Made by a program: the position numbers and the translations under genes | DNA from: Nannocystaceae bacterium | GTDB lineage: Bacteria; Myxococcota_A; Polyangia; Nannocystales; Nannocystaceae | Direction: 5' to 3' | Length of the DNA stretch: 41,908 nt | Assembly: GCA_019694555.1 (NCBI GenBank) | Contig: JAIBBS010000060.1 | Span: forward strand, 1 to 41,908 | The notes under the pieces: model-generated | Told to the model about the DNA's origin: nothing | The model's input: only the letters and a program-made list of their open reading frames with translations | Database searches by the model: none | Shown here: positions 25,142-34,956 of the stretch, in pieces | How positions within the stretch are numbered: the first letter of the stretch is position 1 | Layout: every line of letters begins with the position of its first letter

Positions 25142-26521
25142 TCAGCGCTCGAGCACCGCGGCCGCGGCCATGTGCCCGCTCTGGCACGCGGACTCGATGG
25201 TCGCGGGGATGCCGGTGCGGACCCAGTCACCCGCGAAGAACAGACCCGCCACCGGTGCGCGGACCTCGGGCCGGAAGTGGTACGTGCCCGCGGCGTGGCT
25301 GATGGTCGCGCGCTTCTCCTTGACGACCTTGACCTGCTGCACGCGCACGCGTCGACCGGGGAAGTAGCGCTCCATCTCGGCGTGCCACAGGCCCACCAGC
25401 GTCTCCGGGCTGTCGTCGACGAAGCCGCGCGCGCCCGACATCGTGCAGTTGAGCAGCACGGTGTCGCCGGGGTCGCGGCCCTCGATGCGGTTGCGGTCGA
25501 ACAGCCAGTGCAGCGGCGAGTTGACCAGGCCCACGAACGGCACGTCGTCGAACAGCGGCCGGTCGAGGAACAGCCACAGGTTGATGATCGGCGAGGTCTG
25601 CAGCCGCGCGACGTCCTGCAGCACCGGGTGGCGCAGCACCGTCTCGGGCAGACAGTCGAGCAGGGCGAACGGCGGCACCGCGGTCACGACCTCGCGGGTC
25701 TCGATGCGCTCGCCGCCGCGCAACACCACGCCCGAGACGCCGCGGTCGTCGCACTCGATCGCGCGCACGCTCTGGCCGAAGCGCAGCTCGGCCCCCCGCG
25801 CGCGCAGCCATGCGCACGCGTCGTCGACGTACAGCCGCGACAGCGGCACCCGCGGCACGCCCAGGCGCGACGCGTCGCGCGTGCCCAGGAACGCGCGCTC
25901 GAGCACCGCCACCAGCATCGCGGCCGAGGCCACCAGCGGATCGTCGTTGAGCACCGCCCAGATCAACGGATCCCAGAAGGTCGCGCGGATGCCCTCGGTC
26001 TGGCCCAGCCGTCGCAGCCACGCGTCGCAGGTCTCGTTGTCGTCGGGGCGCACGACCTCGCCGCGCAGGAACATGCCCACGCGCATGGCCGAGGCCTTGT
26101 GCAGCGGGCCCAGCCCGCGCATCGTGAGCAGCCCCGCGGCCAGGTGCAGCGGCGCGGGCAGGGCGGGGCAGCGCAGCTTCACGCGCTTGCCACCGTGGCG
26201 CACCATGTCGAGCGACAAGTTGCGCTGGAACGAGACCGCGCCCTCGCGCCCGATCGCGCGCAGGAACGCCAGCGTCTCGTGGTAGCAGCCCATCATCAGG
26301 TGCTGACCGTTGTCGAGCTCGAGGCCGCTGTCGTGGGCGAACGAACGCGAGCGGCCACCGCCGGCCTTGGTCGCCTCGAGCACGAGCACGCGACGGCCGG
26401 CCTCGCACAGCCGCACCGCGGCGGCCAGGCCGGCGAAGCCCGCACCGATCACGACCACCGGCGCGCGCCCGCTGCTGCTGCCGGCGCCGCTGTTGCGCCC
26501 GTTGCTGCTGGCCGTGTCCAT
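25142..26521 (-). CDS. hpnE: Hydroxysqualene dehydroxylase HpnE
   Basis: 459 aa FAD enzyme that reduces hydroxysqualene to squalene, the last of three steps in the HpnCDE route. After a low-complexity Ser/Gly leader of about 20 residues comes the FAD-binding dinucleotide fold (VVVIGAGFAGLAAAVRLCEAG, about 22-42). LELDNGQHLMMGCYHET is at about 68, and the C-terminal flavin closing motif LFFAGDWVRTGIPATIES at about 425-442. The pattern fits the squalene-associated FAD-dependent desaturase family. Carotenoid desaturases are the nearest alternative, but the position directly after hpnC and hpnD settles it. It is the last gene of the mevalonate-squalene operon, 13 nt after hpnD. Confidence 0.93.
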   Translation of the reverse strand: MDTASSNGRNSGAGSSSGRAPVVVIGAGFAGLAAAVRLCEAGRRVLVLEATKAGGGRSRSFAHDSGLELDNGQHLMMGCYHETLAFLRAIGREGAVSFQRNLSLDMVRHGGKRVKLRCPALPAPLHLAAGLLTMRGLGPLHKASAMRVGMFLRGEVVRPDDNETCDAWLRRLGQTEGIRATFWDPLIWAVLNDDPLVASAAMLVAVLERAFLGTRDASRLGVPRVPLSRLYVDDACAWLRARGAELRFGQSVRAIECDDRGVSGVVLRGGERIETREVVTAVPPFALLDCLPETVLRHPVLQDVARLQTSPIINLWLFLDRPLFDDVPFVGLVNSPLHWLFDRNRIEGRDPGDTVLLNCTMSGARGFVDDSPETLVGLWHAEMERYFPGRRVRVQQVKVVKEKRATISHAAGTYHFRPEVRAPVAGLFFAGDWVRTGIPATIESACQSGHMAAAAVLER

Positions 26522-26534
26522 CGCGTGCTCGGCC

Positions 26535-27449
26535 TCAGTGGGTCGTGCGCAGCCCGAAGCCGGCGCGGGCGATCGCCAGCGCCGCGACCTTGAGCTTGTC
26601 GCGGCGGCGCAGCGCGGCGCGGCGGGTGTAGACGTTGAAGTCGCGATCGCGGATCTCGACCAGGATGCGGTGGTAGGTGCGGCCCATGACCTCGGCCGGC
26701 ACCAGCGCGCGCAGATCGGCGCCCTGCAGCGCCTCCCAGGCCTTGCGATACTCGGTCTCGGCCAGCTCCGCGAACTCGGCCGCGAACGCGACGAAGCGCG
26801 CGTCGTAGCGCTGCGCGAGGATGTCGGCGTCGCAGAGGCCGTGCTGCGCCAGCAGCGACAGCGGCAGGTACACGCGGCCGCGCAGCGCGTCCTCGCCGAC
26901 GTCGCGCAAGATGTTGGTCAGCTGCAGCGCCAGGCCCAGGTGCTCGGCGTAGCGCTGGGCCGCGGGCGAGGTGTCGCCGAAGATCGCGATGCACAGCAGC
27001 CCCACGCACGAGGCCACGCGGTAGCAGTACAGCCGCAGCTCGTTGGTGTCGGCGTAGCGCGTGCGCTCGAGATCCATCTCGCAGCCGGCGATGATCTCGT
27101 CGAAGCCGTGGCGCGGGTAGTCGAAGTGCGCGCGCGACTGGTGCAGCGCGCGGCCCAGCGGGGTCTGCGGTGCGCCGTCGCCGGCGTCGAAGATGCGCGC
27201 GACCTCTTCGCGCCACGCCGCCAGGCCCGCGCGTGCGGCGGCCTCGCCCTCGGGGCCGGGCGGGCGTTCGTCGACGATGTCGTCGACCACGCGGCAGAAC
27301 TCGTAGACCTGCTTGAGCGCGTCACGCTGCTCCTGGCCCAGGAACAGGAACGCGAACGCGAAGTTCGACGAGCTGCGCTTGGTCAGCCGCCGCAGCAGCT
27401 TCACGCCGCGACGGGGCAACGACTGCGCGAGCGGGCCCAGGCGGTCCAT
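26535..27449 (-). CDS. hpnD: Presqualene diphosphate synthase HpnD
   Basis: 304 aa. It condenses two farnesyl diphosphates to presqualene diphosphate. The trans-isoprenyl/squalene-phytoene fold is clear: SSSNFAFAFLFLGQEQRDAL (about 27-46), the first Asp-rich motif in EFCRVVDDIVDE (about 51-62), YCYRVASCVG (about 145) and the second motif in LTNILRDVGEDALRGRVYLP (about 180-199). Phytoene synthase is the look-alike, but pairing with hpnC and hpnE supports HpnD. It starts 7 nt after hpnC. Confidence 0.94.
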   Translation of the reverse strand: MDRLGPLAQSLPRRGVKLLRRLTKRSSSNFAFAFLFLGQEQRDALKQVYEFCRVVDDIVDERPPGPEGEAAARAGLAAWREEVARIFDAGDGAPQTPLGRALHQSRAHFDYPRHGFDEIIAGCEMDLERTRYADTNELRLYCYRVASCVGLLCIAIFGDTSPAAQRYAEHLGLALQLTNILRDVGEDALRGRVYLPLSLLAQHGLCDADILAQRYDARFVAFAAEFAELAETEYRKAWEALQGADLRALVPAEVMGRTYHRILVEIRDRDFNVYTRRAALRRRDKLKVAALAIARAGFGLRTTH

Positions 27450-27456
27450 GGCGGCC

Positions 27457-28428
27457 TCAGACCTCGCCGCGCAGGAAACGGCGCCCGAACGCGAACAGCG
27501 AGCGCAGCGCGATGCCGGCCATGTCGCGCTTCTCGAGCGTCGGGCGGTGGATGAGCGTGGTGTACTCGAGCGCCTCGATGCGATCGAGGATGGCCATGCC
27601 GCCGCGCCAGGTCGCGTCGAGCTCCATCGACAGGCCCGGCGACACGCGGCGGATGAGCGGGCGGCCGCGGTGGAACATCGCGCGCACCCGCGCGAGCTCG
27701 TAGCGCATCAGCTCGCGGAACTCCTCGGTCATGCGGCGCGCGAACAGATCGTCGTGCGCGACGCCGAAGTGCACCAGGTCCTCCTCGGGGATGTAGATGC
27801 GGCCGCGGGGGATGTCGACCGAGAGGTCCTGCAGGAAGTTGGCGATCTGCAGCGCGCTGCAGATCTCGTCGCTGAAGCGGTGCAGGTCGGGCTCGCGGTG
27901 GCCGTGCACGAACAACACCAGCTGGCCCACCGGGTTGGCCGAGTGGGTGCAGTAGCCCAGCAGCTCCCCGAAGGTGGCGTAGCGGTGCTTGGTCAGGTCC
28001 ATGCGGAACGCGGTCAGCAGCGCCCGCAGCGGTCCGATCGGGATGTTGTGGCGGCGCACGGTGTCGCGCAGCGCGATGAACACCGGGTGCTCGACCTCGC
28101 GGTGGTAGCAGGCCTCGAGCAGGCCCTCCCACGCCGCGAGCGCCTGCGAGCGGCGACCCTCGAAGCGCGGCTCGTCGGCGAAATCGTCGGCGGTGCGCGC
28201 GAAGGCGTAGATCGCCGCGACGTGCGGGCGCAGGTGCGGCGGCAGGAACTTCGACGCGACCGGGAAGTTCTCGTAGTGCGTCGCGGCCATGCGCTCGCAC
28301 CAGCGGTAGCCCGCGGCGGTGGTCCACGGTCCGGGCGGCGCGCCGTCGGGCGGTGCGATGCCGACGTCGGCGTCGCGGGTGACTTGCGCGGGCACGCAGT
28401 AGAGACGCGGTTCGGTGGCTGCGACCAT
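27457..28428 (-). CDS. hpnC: Hydroxysqualene synthase HpnC
   Basis: 323 aa. It turns presqualene diphosphate into hydroxysqualene. Family features: ENFPVASKFLPPHLRPHVAAIY (about 52-73), the first Asp motif in FARTADDFADE (about 75-85), YCTHSANPVGQLVL (about 157) and the second in FLQDLSVDIPRGRIYIPEEDL (about 195). About 45 extra residues precede the core. A GTG at 28437, overlapping the stop of the upstream fusion gene (GTGA), is an equally good start and would add three residues. The two synthases hpnC and hpnD are paralogues, distinguished by their order and these motifs. Confidence 0.93.
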   Translation of the reverse strand: MVAATEPRLYCVPAQVTRDADVGIAPPDGAPPGPWTTAAGYRWCERMAATHYENFPVASKFLPPHLRPHVAAIYAFARTADDFADEPRFEGRRSQALAAWEGLLEACYHREVEHPVFIALRDTVRRHNIPIGPLRALLTAFRMDLTKHRYATFGELLGYCTHSANPVGQLVLFVHGHREPDLHRFSDEICSALQIANFLQDLSVDIPRGRIYIPEEDLVHFGVAHDDLFARRMTEEFRELMRYELARVRAMFHRGRPLIRRVSPGLSMELDATWRGGMAILDRIEALEYTTLIHRPTLEKRDMAGIALRSLFAFGRRFLRGEV

Positions 28429-28433
28429 GGTGT

Positions 28434-30712
<2,279 letters not shown>

Positions 30713-30716
<4 letters not shown>

Positions 30717-31717
30717 GACAGCACCTCGTGGCTCGCGTCGGGACCGGGCGCGCAGGTCTGCACCGCGACCACGCCCGGCAGCTCGCCCAGGCGCTTGGCC
30801 AGCGCCGGCGCGGTCGCAGCCTCGCACAGCACCTTGACGTGCGGGCCGGCGTCGATGGTCGCGTAGCCGGCGAGGCCGGCCTCGCGCGCGGCCCACAGCG
30901 CGCGCACGACCTCGAGCGTGGTGCCGTTCCAGTACGAAAACGGCGGCTGGCTGGCGAGCATGCACGCGTGCATCTTGAAGCAGCTGTGCTCGACCACCGC
31001 GCCCAGCGTCGCGAGGTCGCGCGCGGCCAGGGCTTGCTGCGCGCGATCGAGATCGGCGTCGCTGCCGTCGACCCAGGCGGCGTAGTAGGGCGAGGTCGTG
31101 CGCGAGCGCTCCATGCCCGCGGTCGAGCCGATGGCCTTCTTGCCGGAGGTGGTCTGCACCACGAGCAGGCGCACGTCCCAGTGGTTCGCCGGGAACAGCG
31201 GCCGCGCCACACAATCCTCGCCGTCCGGTCGCACGCCGCGATCGAGCCGCACGAAGCCGCCCCACAGCGACCGCGCCGCGCTGCCCGAGCCCTGGCGCGC
31301 GAGCGCCGACAGCGGGCCGCGCTCCATCGCGCCGCCCATCGCCGCCATGCCCGCCAGCGTCAGCGCTGCGAAGCCGCTGGCCGAGCTCGCGAGCCCCGCC
31401 GCGGTCGGCAGGTGGTTCACCGAGCGCACCGCCGCGGCTGGCCGCGCACCGCCGTGGCCGGCGGCGCGCCACAGCCGATCGAGCTGGGCGAAGACCTTGC
31501 GCGCGGCGTCGTCGGCATGCACCGCGCCGTCGAGCTCGAAGCGATCCTGGGCTGCAGGCGCGACCTCGGTCTCGGTCCACAGCGCGTCGAGCGTGAGCGA
31601 CAGCGATCCGGTGGCCGGCAGGTTGAGCGAGGGCGGGTCCGACGCGCGCTTCCCCCAGTACTTGCACAGCGCGATGTTCGAGTGCGCGACGGCGCGGGCG
31701 GTGCGAAGCGTGCTCAT
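30713..31717 (-). CDS. mvaD: Diphosphomevalonate decarboxylase
   Basis: 334 aa. It uses ATP to convert mevalonate diphosphate to isopentenyl diphosphate, CO2 and phosphate. Diagnostic parts: AHSNIALCKYWGKR (about 11-24), LPATGSLSLTLD (about 34), the ATP loop TAAGLASSASGFAALTLAG (about 104-122), SGSAARSLWGGFVRLD (about 143-158) and the C-terminal TIDAGPHVKVLCE (about 290-302) with the catalytic Asp. All expected residues seem present. The ATG overlaps the stop of the mevalonate kinase gene (ATGA), and its own stop overlaps the GTG of the fusion gene, so translation through the operon is tightly coupled. Confidence 0.96.
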
Positions 31718-32643
31718 GCGCCCACCTCCAGCCGCAGCGGCACCAGGCCGCGACGTGCGAACGCGGCGACCAACGCCTCGTCGTCGCTGCCGTGCGGCCA
31801 CGCGATCATGCAGCCACCGCCGCCGGCGCCGGTGAGCTTGGCGCCGCTGGCCCCGGCCGCGCGCGCGACGTGGCACAGCTCGTCGAGCGCGGCACAGCTG
31901 ACCCCGAGCGCCGCGAGCACGCCGTGGGCCAGATCGCTGAGCTCGCCCAGCCGCGCGGTGTCGCCGGCCACGAGCGCGTGCTCGCCTTGCTCGGCGGTGC
32001 GACCGAGCACCTCGACCAGCGGCCGCGCGAGCAGGGGCCAGCGCTCGATCGCACGGTGCACCCGCGCGACCTGATCGGCGGTGCTGCGCGCGACGCCCGA
32101 GGGCACGACCACCAGTCGCACCGGCTGCGGCACGCTCACCGTCTGCGGTGCGCTGCCGCGGACGAAGCGGAGCACGCCGCCGCGCGCCGCGACCTCGCTG
32201 TCGATGCCCGAGGGCGTGCCGTGGAAGACGCGCTCGCCCACCATCGAGGCCTCGACCACGTCGGTGATCGCGGCGTCGGGTCCCAGCGCGAGGCGGGCCA
32301 GCGACACCGTCAGCGCGGCCGACGAGCCCAGGCCTGCGCGCGCGGGGATCGTCGCCTCGCCGGTGACGTGCCAGCCCTGCAGCGGACCATCGCAGTGCGC
32401 GAGCACCTCGGCGCACGCGCGTGCGACCGGATGCTCGTCGCCGGGCACCAGCGACAGCTCGAGGTCCCACGCGGGGATCGAGATCCGCAACGGCGCGCGC
32501 GCGTCGCCCAGCGGCTGCGCGTGCAGCTTCACCGCGCCGGGCAGACCCGCCGCCAACGCCGGCTGTCCGTGCACGACCGCGTGCTCCCCGAAGAGGATGA
32601 CCTTCGCGCAGGCGGACGCGTGCTCGTGCAGGGTCGGCTTCAT
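31714..32643 (-). CDS. mvk: Mevalonate kinase
   Basis: 309 aa GHMP kinase that phosphorylates mevalonate to mevalonate-5-phosphate. CAKVILFGEHAVVHGQPALA (about 12-31) is the family N-terminal signature. The ATP loop is PARAGLGSSAALTVSLARL (about 99-117), then FHGTPSGIDSEVAARGG (about 145), with the catalytic Asp following SGI, and the C-terminal GAKLTGAGGGGCM (about 268-280). HGTPSGID and GEHAVVHG separate it from phosphomevalonate kinase. ATG 32643 overlaps the fni stop. Confidence 0.96.
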   Translation of the reverse strand: MKPTLHEHASACAKVILFGEHAVVHGQPALAAGLPGAVKLHAQPLGDARAPLRISIPAWDLELSLVPGDEHPVARACAEVLAHCDGPLQGWHVTGEATIPARAGLGSSAALTVSLARLALGPDAAITDVVEASMVGERVFHGTPSGIDSEVAARGGVLRFVRGSAPQTVSVPQPVRLVVVPSGVARSTADQVARVHRAIERWPLLARPLVEVLGRTAEQGEHALVAGDTARLGELSDLAHGVLAALGVSCAALDELCHVARAAGASGAKLTGAGGGGCMIAWPHGSDDEALVAAFARRGLVPLRLEVGA

Positions 32644-33710
32644 CGCGCGGCGCTCCCGCCGGTGGGCTGCCAGGCCGCGAGCGGCCCGCCGAGGATCTTG
32701 GGGGCACGGCGCAATTCGTCCACCGTGCGGCAGCCACACAGCAGCATGATCGCGCGCACCGACTGGATCACGCGGCGCAGGAAGGTCTTGGCGCCGTCGT
32801 AGCCGCCGGCCTTGTGGGCGCGCAGCACCGCGGCTGCGATGCCGCCGCAGGTGGCACCCAGCGCGACCGCGCGCGCGACGTCGCTGCCGGTGTGCAAGCC
32901 ACCGGTGGCGATGATCGACAGCGGCAGGCCCGACAGCTGCAGCACCGACGCGGCCGTGGGGATGCCCCAATCCCACAGCTCCTCGGCCAGGGCCTTGTCG
33001 TCGTCGTCGATGGCACGATGGGCCTCGACCGCGACCCAGCTGGTGCCGCCGGCACCGCTGGTGTCGACCGTGCGCACGCCGGTCTCGAGGATGCGCTCGC
33101 CGGCGCGACGCGACAGCCCGCAGCCGGTCTCCTTCGCGACCACCGGAATCGGCAGCTCCGCGACCAGCCGCGCCATGGTCTCGAGCCCGCGCGAGAAGTC
33201 GCGGTCGCCACCGGGCTGCACGATTTCCATCGCGGGGTTGAGGTGCAGGCACAGCGCGTTGGCCCCGACCGCACCGGTCAAGTCCGCGATCTGTTGCGTG
33301 CTCATCTGCCGCGCCTGCACCACGCCGAGGTTGCCGAGCAACAACACGTTGGGCGCGACCTCGCGGATCTGGAACGTCCACGCGGTCTCGGGTCGCACGA
33401 ACATCGCGCGTTGCGAGCCCAGACCGAACGCGAGCCCCAGCTCGTCGGCGGCGCGGGCGAGGTCGCGGTTGACCTCGGCGGCACGCTCGGTGCCGCCGGT
33501 CATCGCCGCCACGATGACGGGCGCGGCGAGCTTGCGTCCCAGCAACGTGGTCGTGGTGTCGACCTCGTCGGCATGCATCTCCGGCAGCGCGTCGTGGACG
33601 AGCTGCACGTGCTCGAGCAACGTCGTCTTCTCGCGGAAGCCCACGTTGGGGCCGGCACACAGCGCGAGGTGGTCCTTCTTGCGCTGCGAGATGTCGAGCC
33701 TGTCGGCCAT
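32640..33710 (-). CDS. fni: Type 2 isopentenyl-diphosphate delta-isomerase
   Basis: 356 aa FMN- and NADPH-dependent enzyme interconverting IPP and DMAPP. Family motifs: RKKDHLALC (about 10-18), APVIVAAMTGGTERAAEVN (about 62-80), GLGSQRAMF (about 94), LHLNPAMEIVQPGGDRDF (about 154-171), VVAKETGCGLS (about 189), DTSGAGGTSWVAVEAHR (about 216) and ATGGLHTGSDVARAVALGA (about 268). It is the first gene of the seven-gene operon. ATG 33710 has no clear Shine-Dalgarno and a candidate -10 only 9 nt upstream, suggesting a very short leader. Confidence 0.96.
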   Translation of the reverse strand: MADRLDISQRKKDHLALCAGPNVGFREKTTLLEHVQLVHDALPEMHADEVDTTTTLLGRKLAAPVIVAAMTGGTERAAEVNRDLARAADELGLAFGLGSQRAMFVRPETAWTFQIREVAPNVLLLGNLGVVQARQMSTQQIADLTGAVGANALCLHLNPAMEIVQPGGDRDFSRGLETMARLVAELPIPVVAKETGCGLSRRAGERILETGVRTVDTSGAGGTSWVAVEAHRAIDDDDKALAEELWDWGIPTAASVLQLSGLPLSIIATGGLHTGSDVARAVALGATCGGIAAAVLRAHKAGGYDGAKTFLRRVIQSVRAIMLLCGCRTVDELRRAPKILGGPLAAWQPTGGSAAR

Positions 33711-33719
33711 CGGCGGGTG

Positions 33720-33748
33720 AGCTTACAGACTCGAGCGTACAGCGCCAG
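33720..33748 (-). promoter_or_regulatory. Candidate promoter of the mevalonate-squalene operon
   Basis: On the minus strand, CTGGCG (33743-33748), a 17-nt spacer, then TAAGCT (33720-33725), ending 9 nt before the fni ATG. The -35 match is moderate. A 12-bp palindrome overlaps it. Confidence 0.35.
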
Positions 33749-33754
33749 CTGGCG
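33743..33754. promoter_or_regulatory. 12-bp palindrome over the -35 of the mevalonate operon
   Basis: CGCCAGCTGGCG is a perfect palindrome placed across the predicted -35 of fni, where a repressor could act. A 12-bp palindrome is expected several times by chance in 42 kb, so only its position makes it notable. Confidence 0.3.
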
Positions 33755-33988
33755 ACAGTGATCGACCGCACGGCTCGAAAGCGTCGCGAATCGTGGGTGT
33801 CGCATCGATGCAACACCATCGCGCGGTGGCCTCGACGCGCTGCGAGTGCGGTCGCGGCCACCGCCGCGTCGCGCGGTGATCGACGTCGGCGCGGCGTCGC
33901 GACGCCGTTGGTGCGCAACCCGCTGCACGTCGCGCCGCGGCCGCGAGAATCCTGCTAACTGCTACGCGGGAGCCAGCTTCGGTGGGCC

Positions 33989-34909
33989 ATGCGCAGCGCC
34001 GGTCGATACGCGCCCTCGCCGACGGGGCGACAACACCTGGGCAACGCTCGCACGGCGTTGCTGGCGTGGTTGTCCGCGCGCCGTGGCGGCCGCGCGTTCG
34101 TGCTGCGCGTGGAGGATCTCGATCCCGGGCGATCGCGTCCGATCTTCGAGCAGACCGTCATCGCGGATCTGCGCTGGCTCGGACTCGACTGGGACGAGGG
34201 CCCCGACACCGGCGGCGCGCTGGGTCCGTACCGGCAGTCGCAGCGCAGCGAGCTGTACGCCGCTGCGCTCGCGCGGCTGTCGAGCTACGCGTGCACGTGC
34301 ACGCGACGATCGCTGCGCGAGGTCGCCAGTGCGCCGCACGGGATCGAGCCGGTCTACCCCGGCACCTGCCGCGAGCACGCGCGCGTGTCTGCGGGCGCGG
34401 CCGCGATCCGCTGGCGTGCGCCGCCGGGCATCGCGCAGGCCGACGATCTGCGCCTGGGTCGCCTGGCGCAGGACGTCGCCACCGAGATCGGTGACTTCGT
34501 GCTGCGCCGCGGCGACGGGGCCTGGGCCTACCAGCTCGCGGTCGTCGTCGACGACGCGGCCATGGGCATCGACGAGGTCGTGCGCGGCGAGGATCTGTGG
34601 CGCGTGACGCCGCGACAGGTGTGGCTGCAGCGCGCGCTGTCGCTGCCGACGCCGCGCTACCTCCACGTGCCGCTGCTGCTCGGCCCCGACGGCGACAAGC
34701 TGTCCAAGCGGCACGGCGCGCCCGATCTCGCGACGCTGCGCGAAGGCGGGGCCGATCCCGCGCGGGTGGTCGCCGAGCTCGCGCGCAGCTGTGGCCTGCT
34801 CGACGCCGCGACGCAGCGCGTGAGCCCGCGCGAGCTGGTCGCCGAGTTCGAGCCCGCGCGGCTGTGCGGCGCCGGCACGCCGGTCGATCCGGCGCGGCTG
34901 CGCGCGTGA
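33989..34909 (+). CDS. gluQ: Glutamyl-Q tRNA(Asp) synthetase
   Basis: 306 aa paralogue of the catalytic half of glutamyl-tRNA synthetase. It attaches glutamate to queuosine in the anticodon of tRNA-Asp. It has RYAPSPTGRQHLGNARTALL with the HIGH-type motif HLGN (about 16-19), and KLSKR (about 237-241) in place of KMSKS. Zinc-binding cysteines CTC and YPGTC (about 105-130) match GluQRS. The anticodon-binding domain of GltX is absent, as expected. The 278-bp divergent region before it, shared with the mevalonate operon, holds no other gene I can support. Confidence 0.93.
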   Translation: MRSAGRYAPSPTGRQHLGNARTALLAWLSARRGGRAFVLRVEDLDPGRSRPIFEQTVIADLRWLGLDWDEGPDTGGALGPYRQSQRSELYAAALARLSSYACTCTRRSLREVASAPHGIEPVYPGTCREHARVSAGAAAIRWRAPPGIAQADDLRLGRLAQDVATEIGDFVLRRGDGAWAYQLAVVVDDAAMGIDEVVRGEDLWRVTPRQVWLQRALSLPTPRYLHVPLLLGPDGDKLSKRHGAPDLATLREGGADPARVVAELARSCGLLDAATQRVSPRELVAEFEPARLCGAGTPVDPARLRA

Positions 34910-34918
34910 ACCCGCGGC

Positions 34919-34948
34919 TTGTGGCCGCGACCGCGCCGGCGCTACAAC
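34919..34948 (+). promoter_or_regulatory. Candidate promoter of the prolyl oligopeptidase gene
   Basis: TTGTGG (34919-34924), an 18-nt spacer, then TACAAC (34943-34948), ending 8 nt before the ATG at 34957. The transcript would start almost at the start codon. The sequence lies in the 47-bp gap after gluQ. Confidence 0.4.
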
Positions 34949-34956
34949 CGGCCCCG

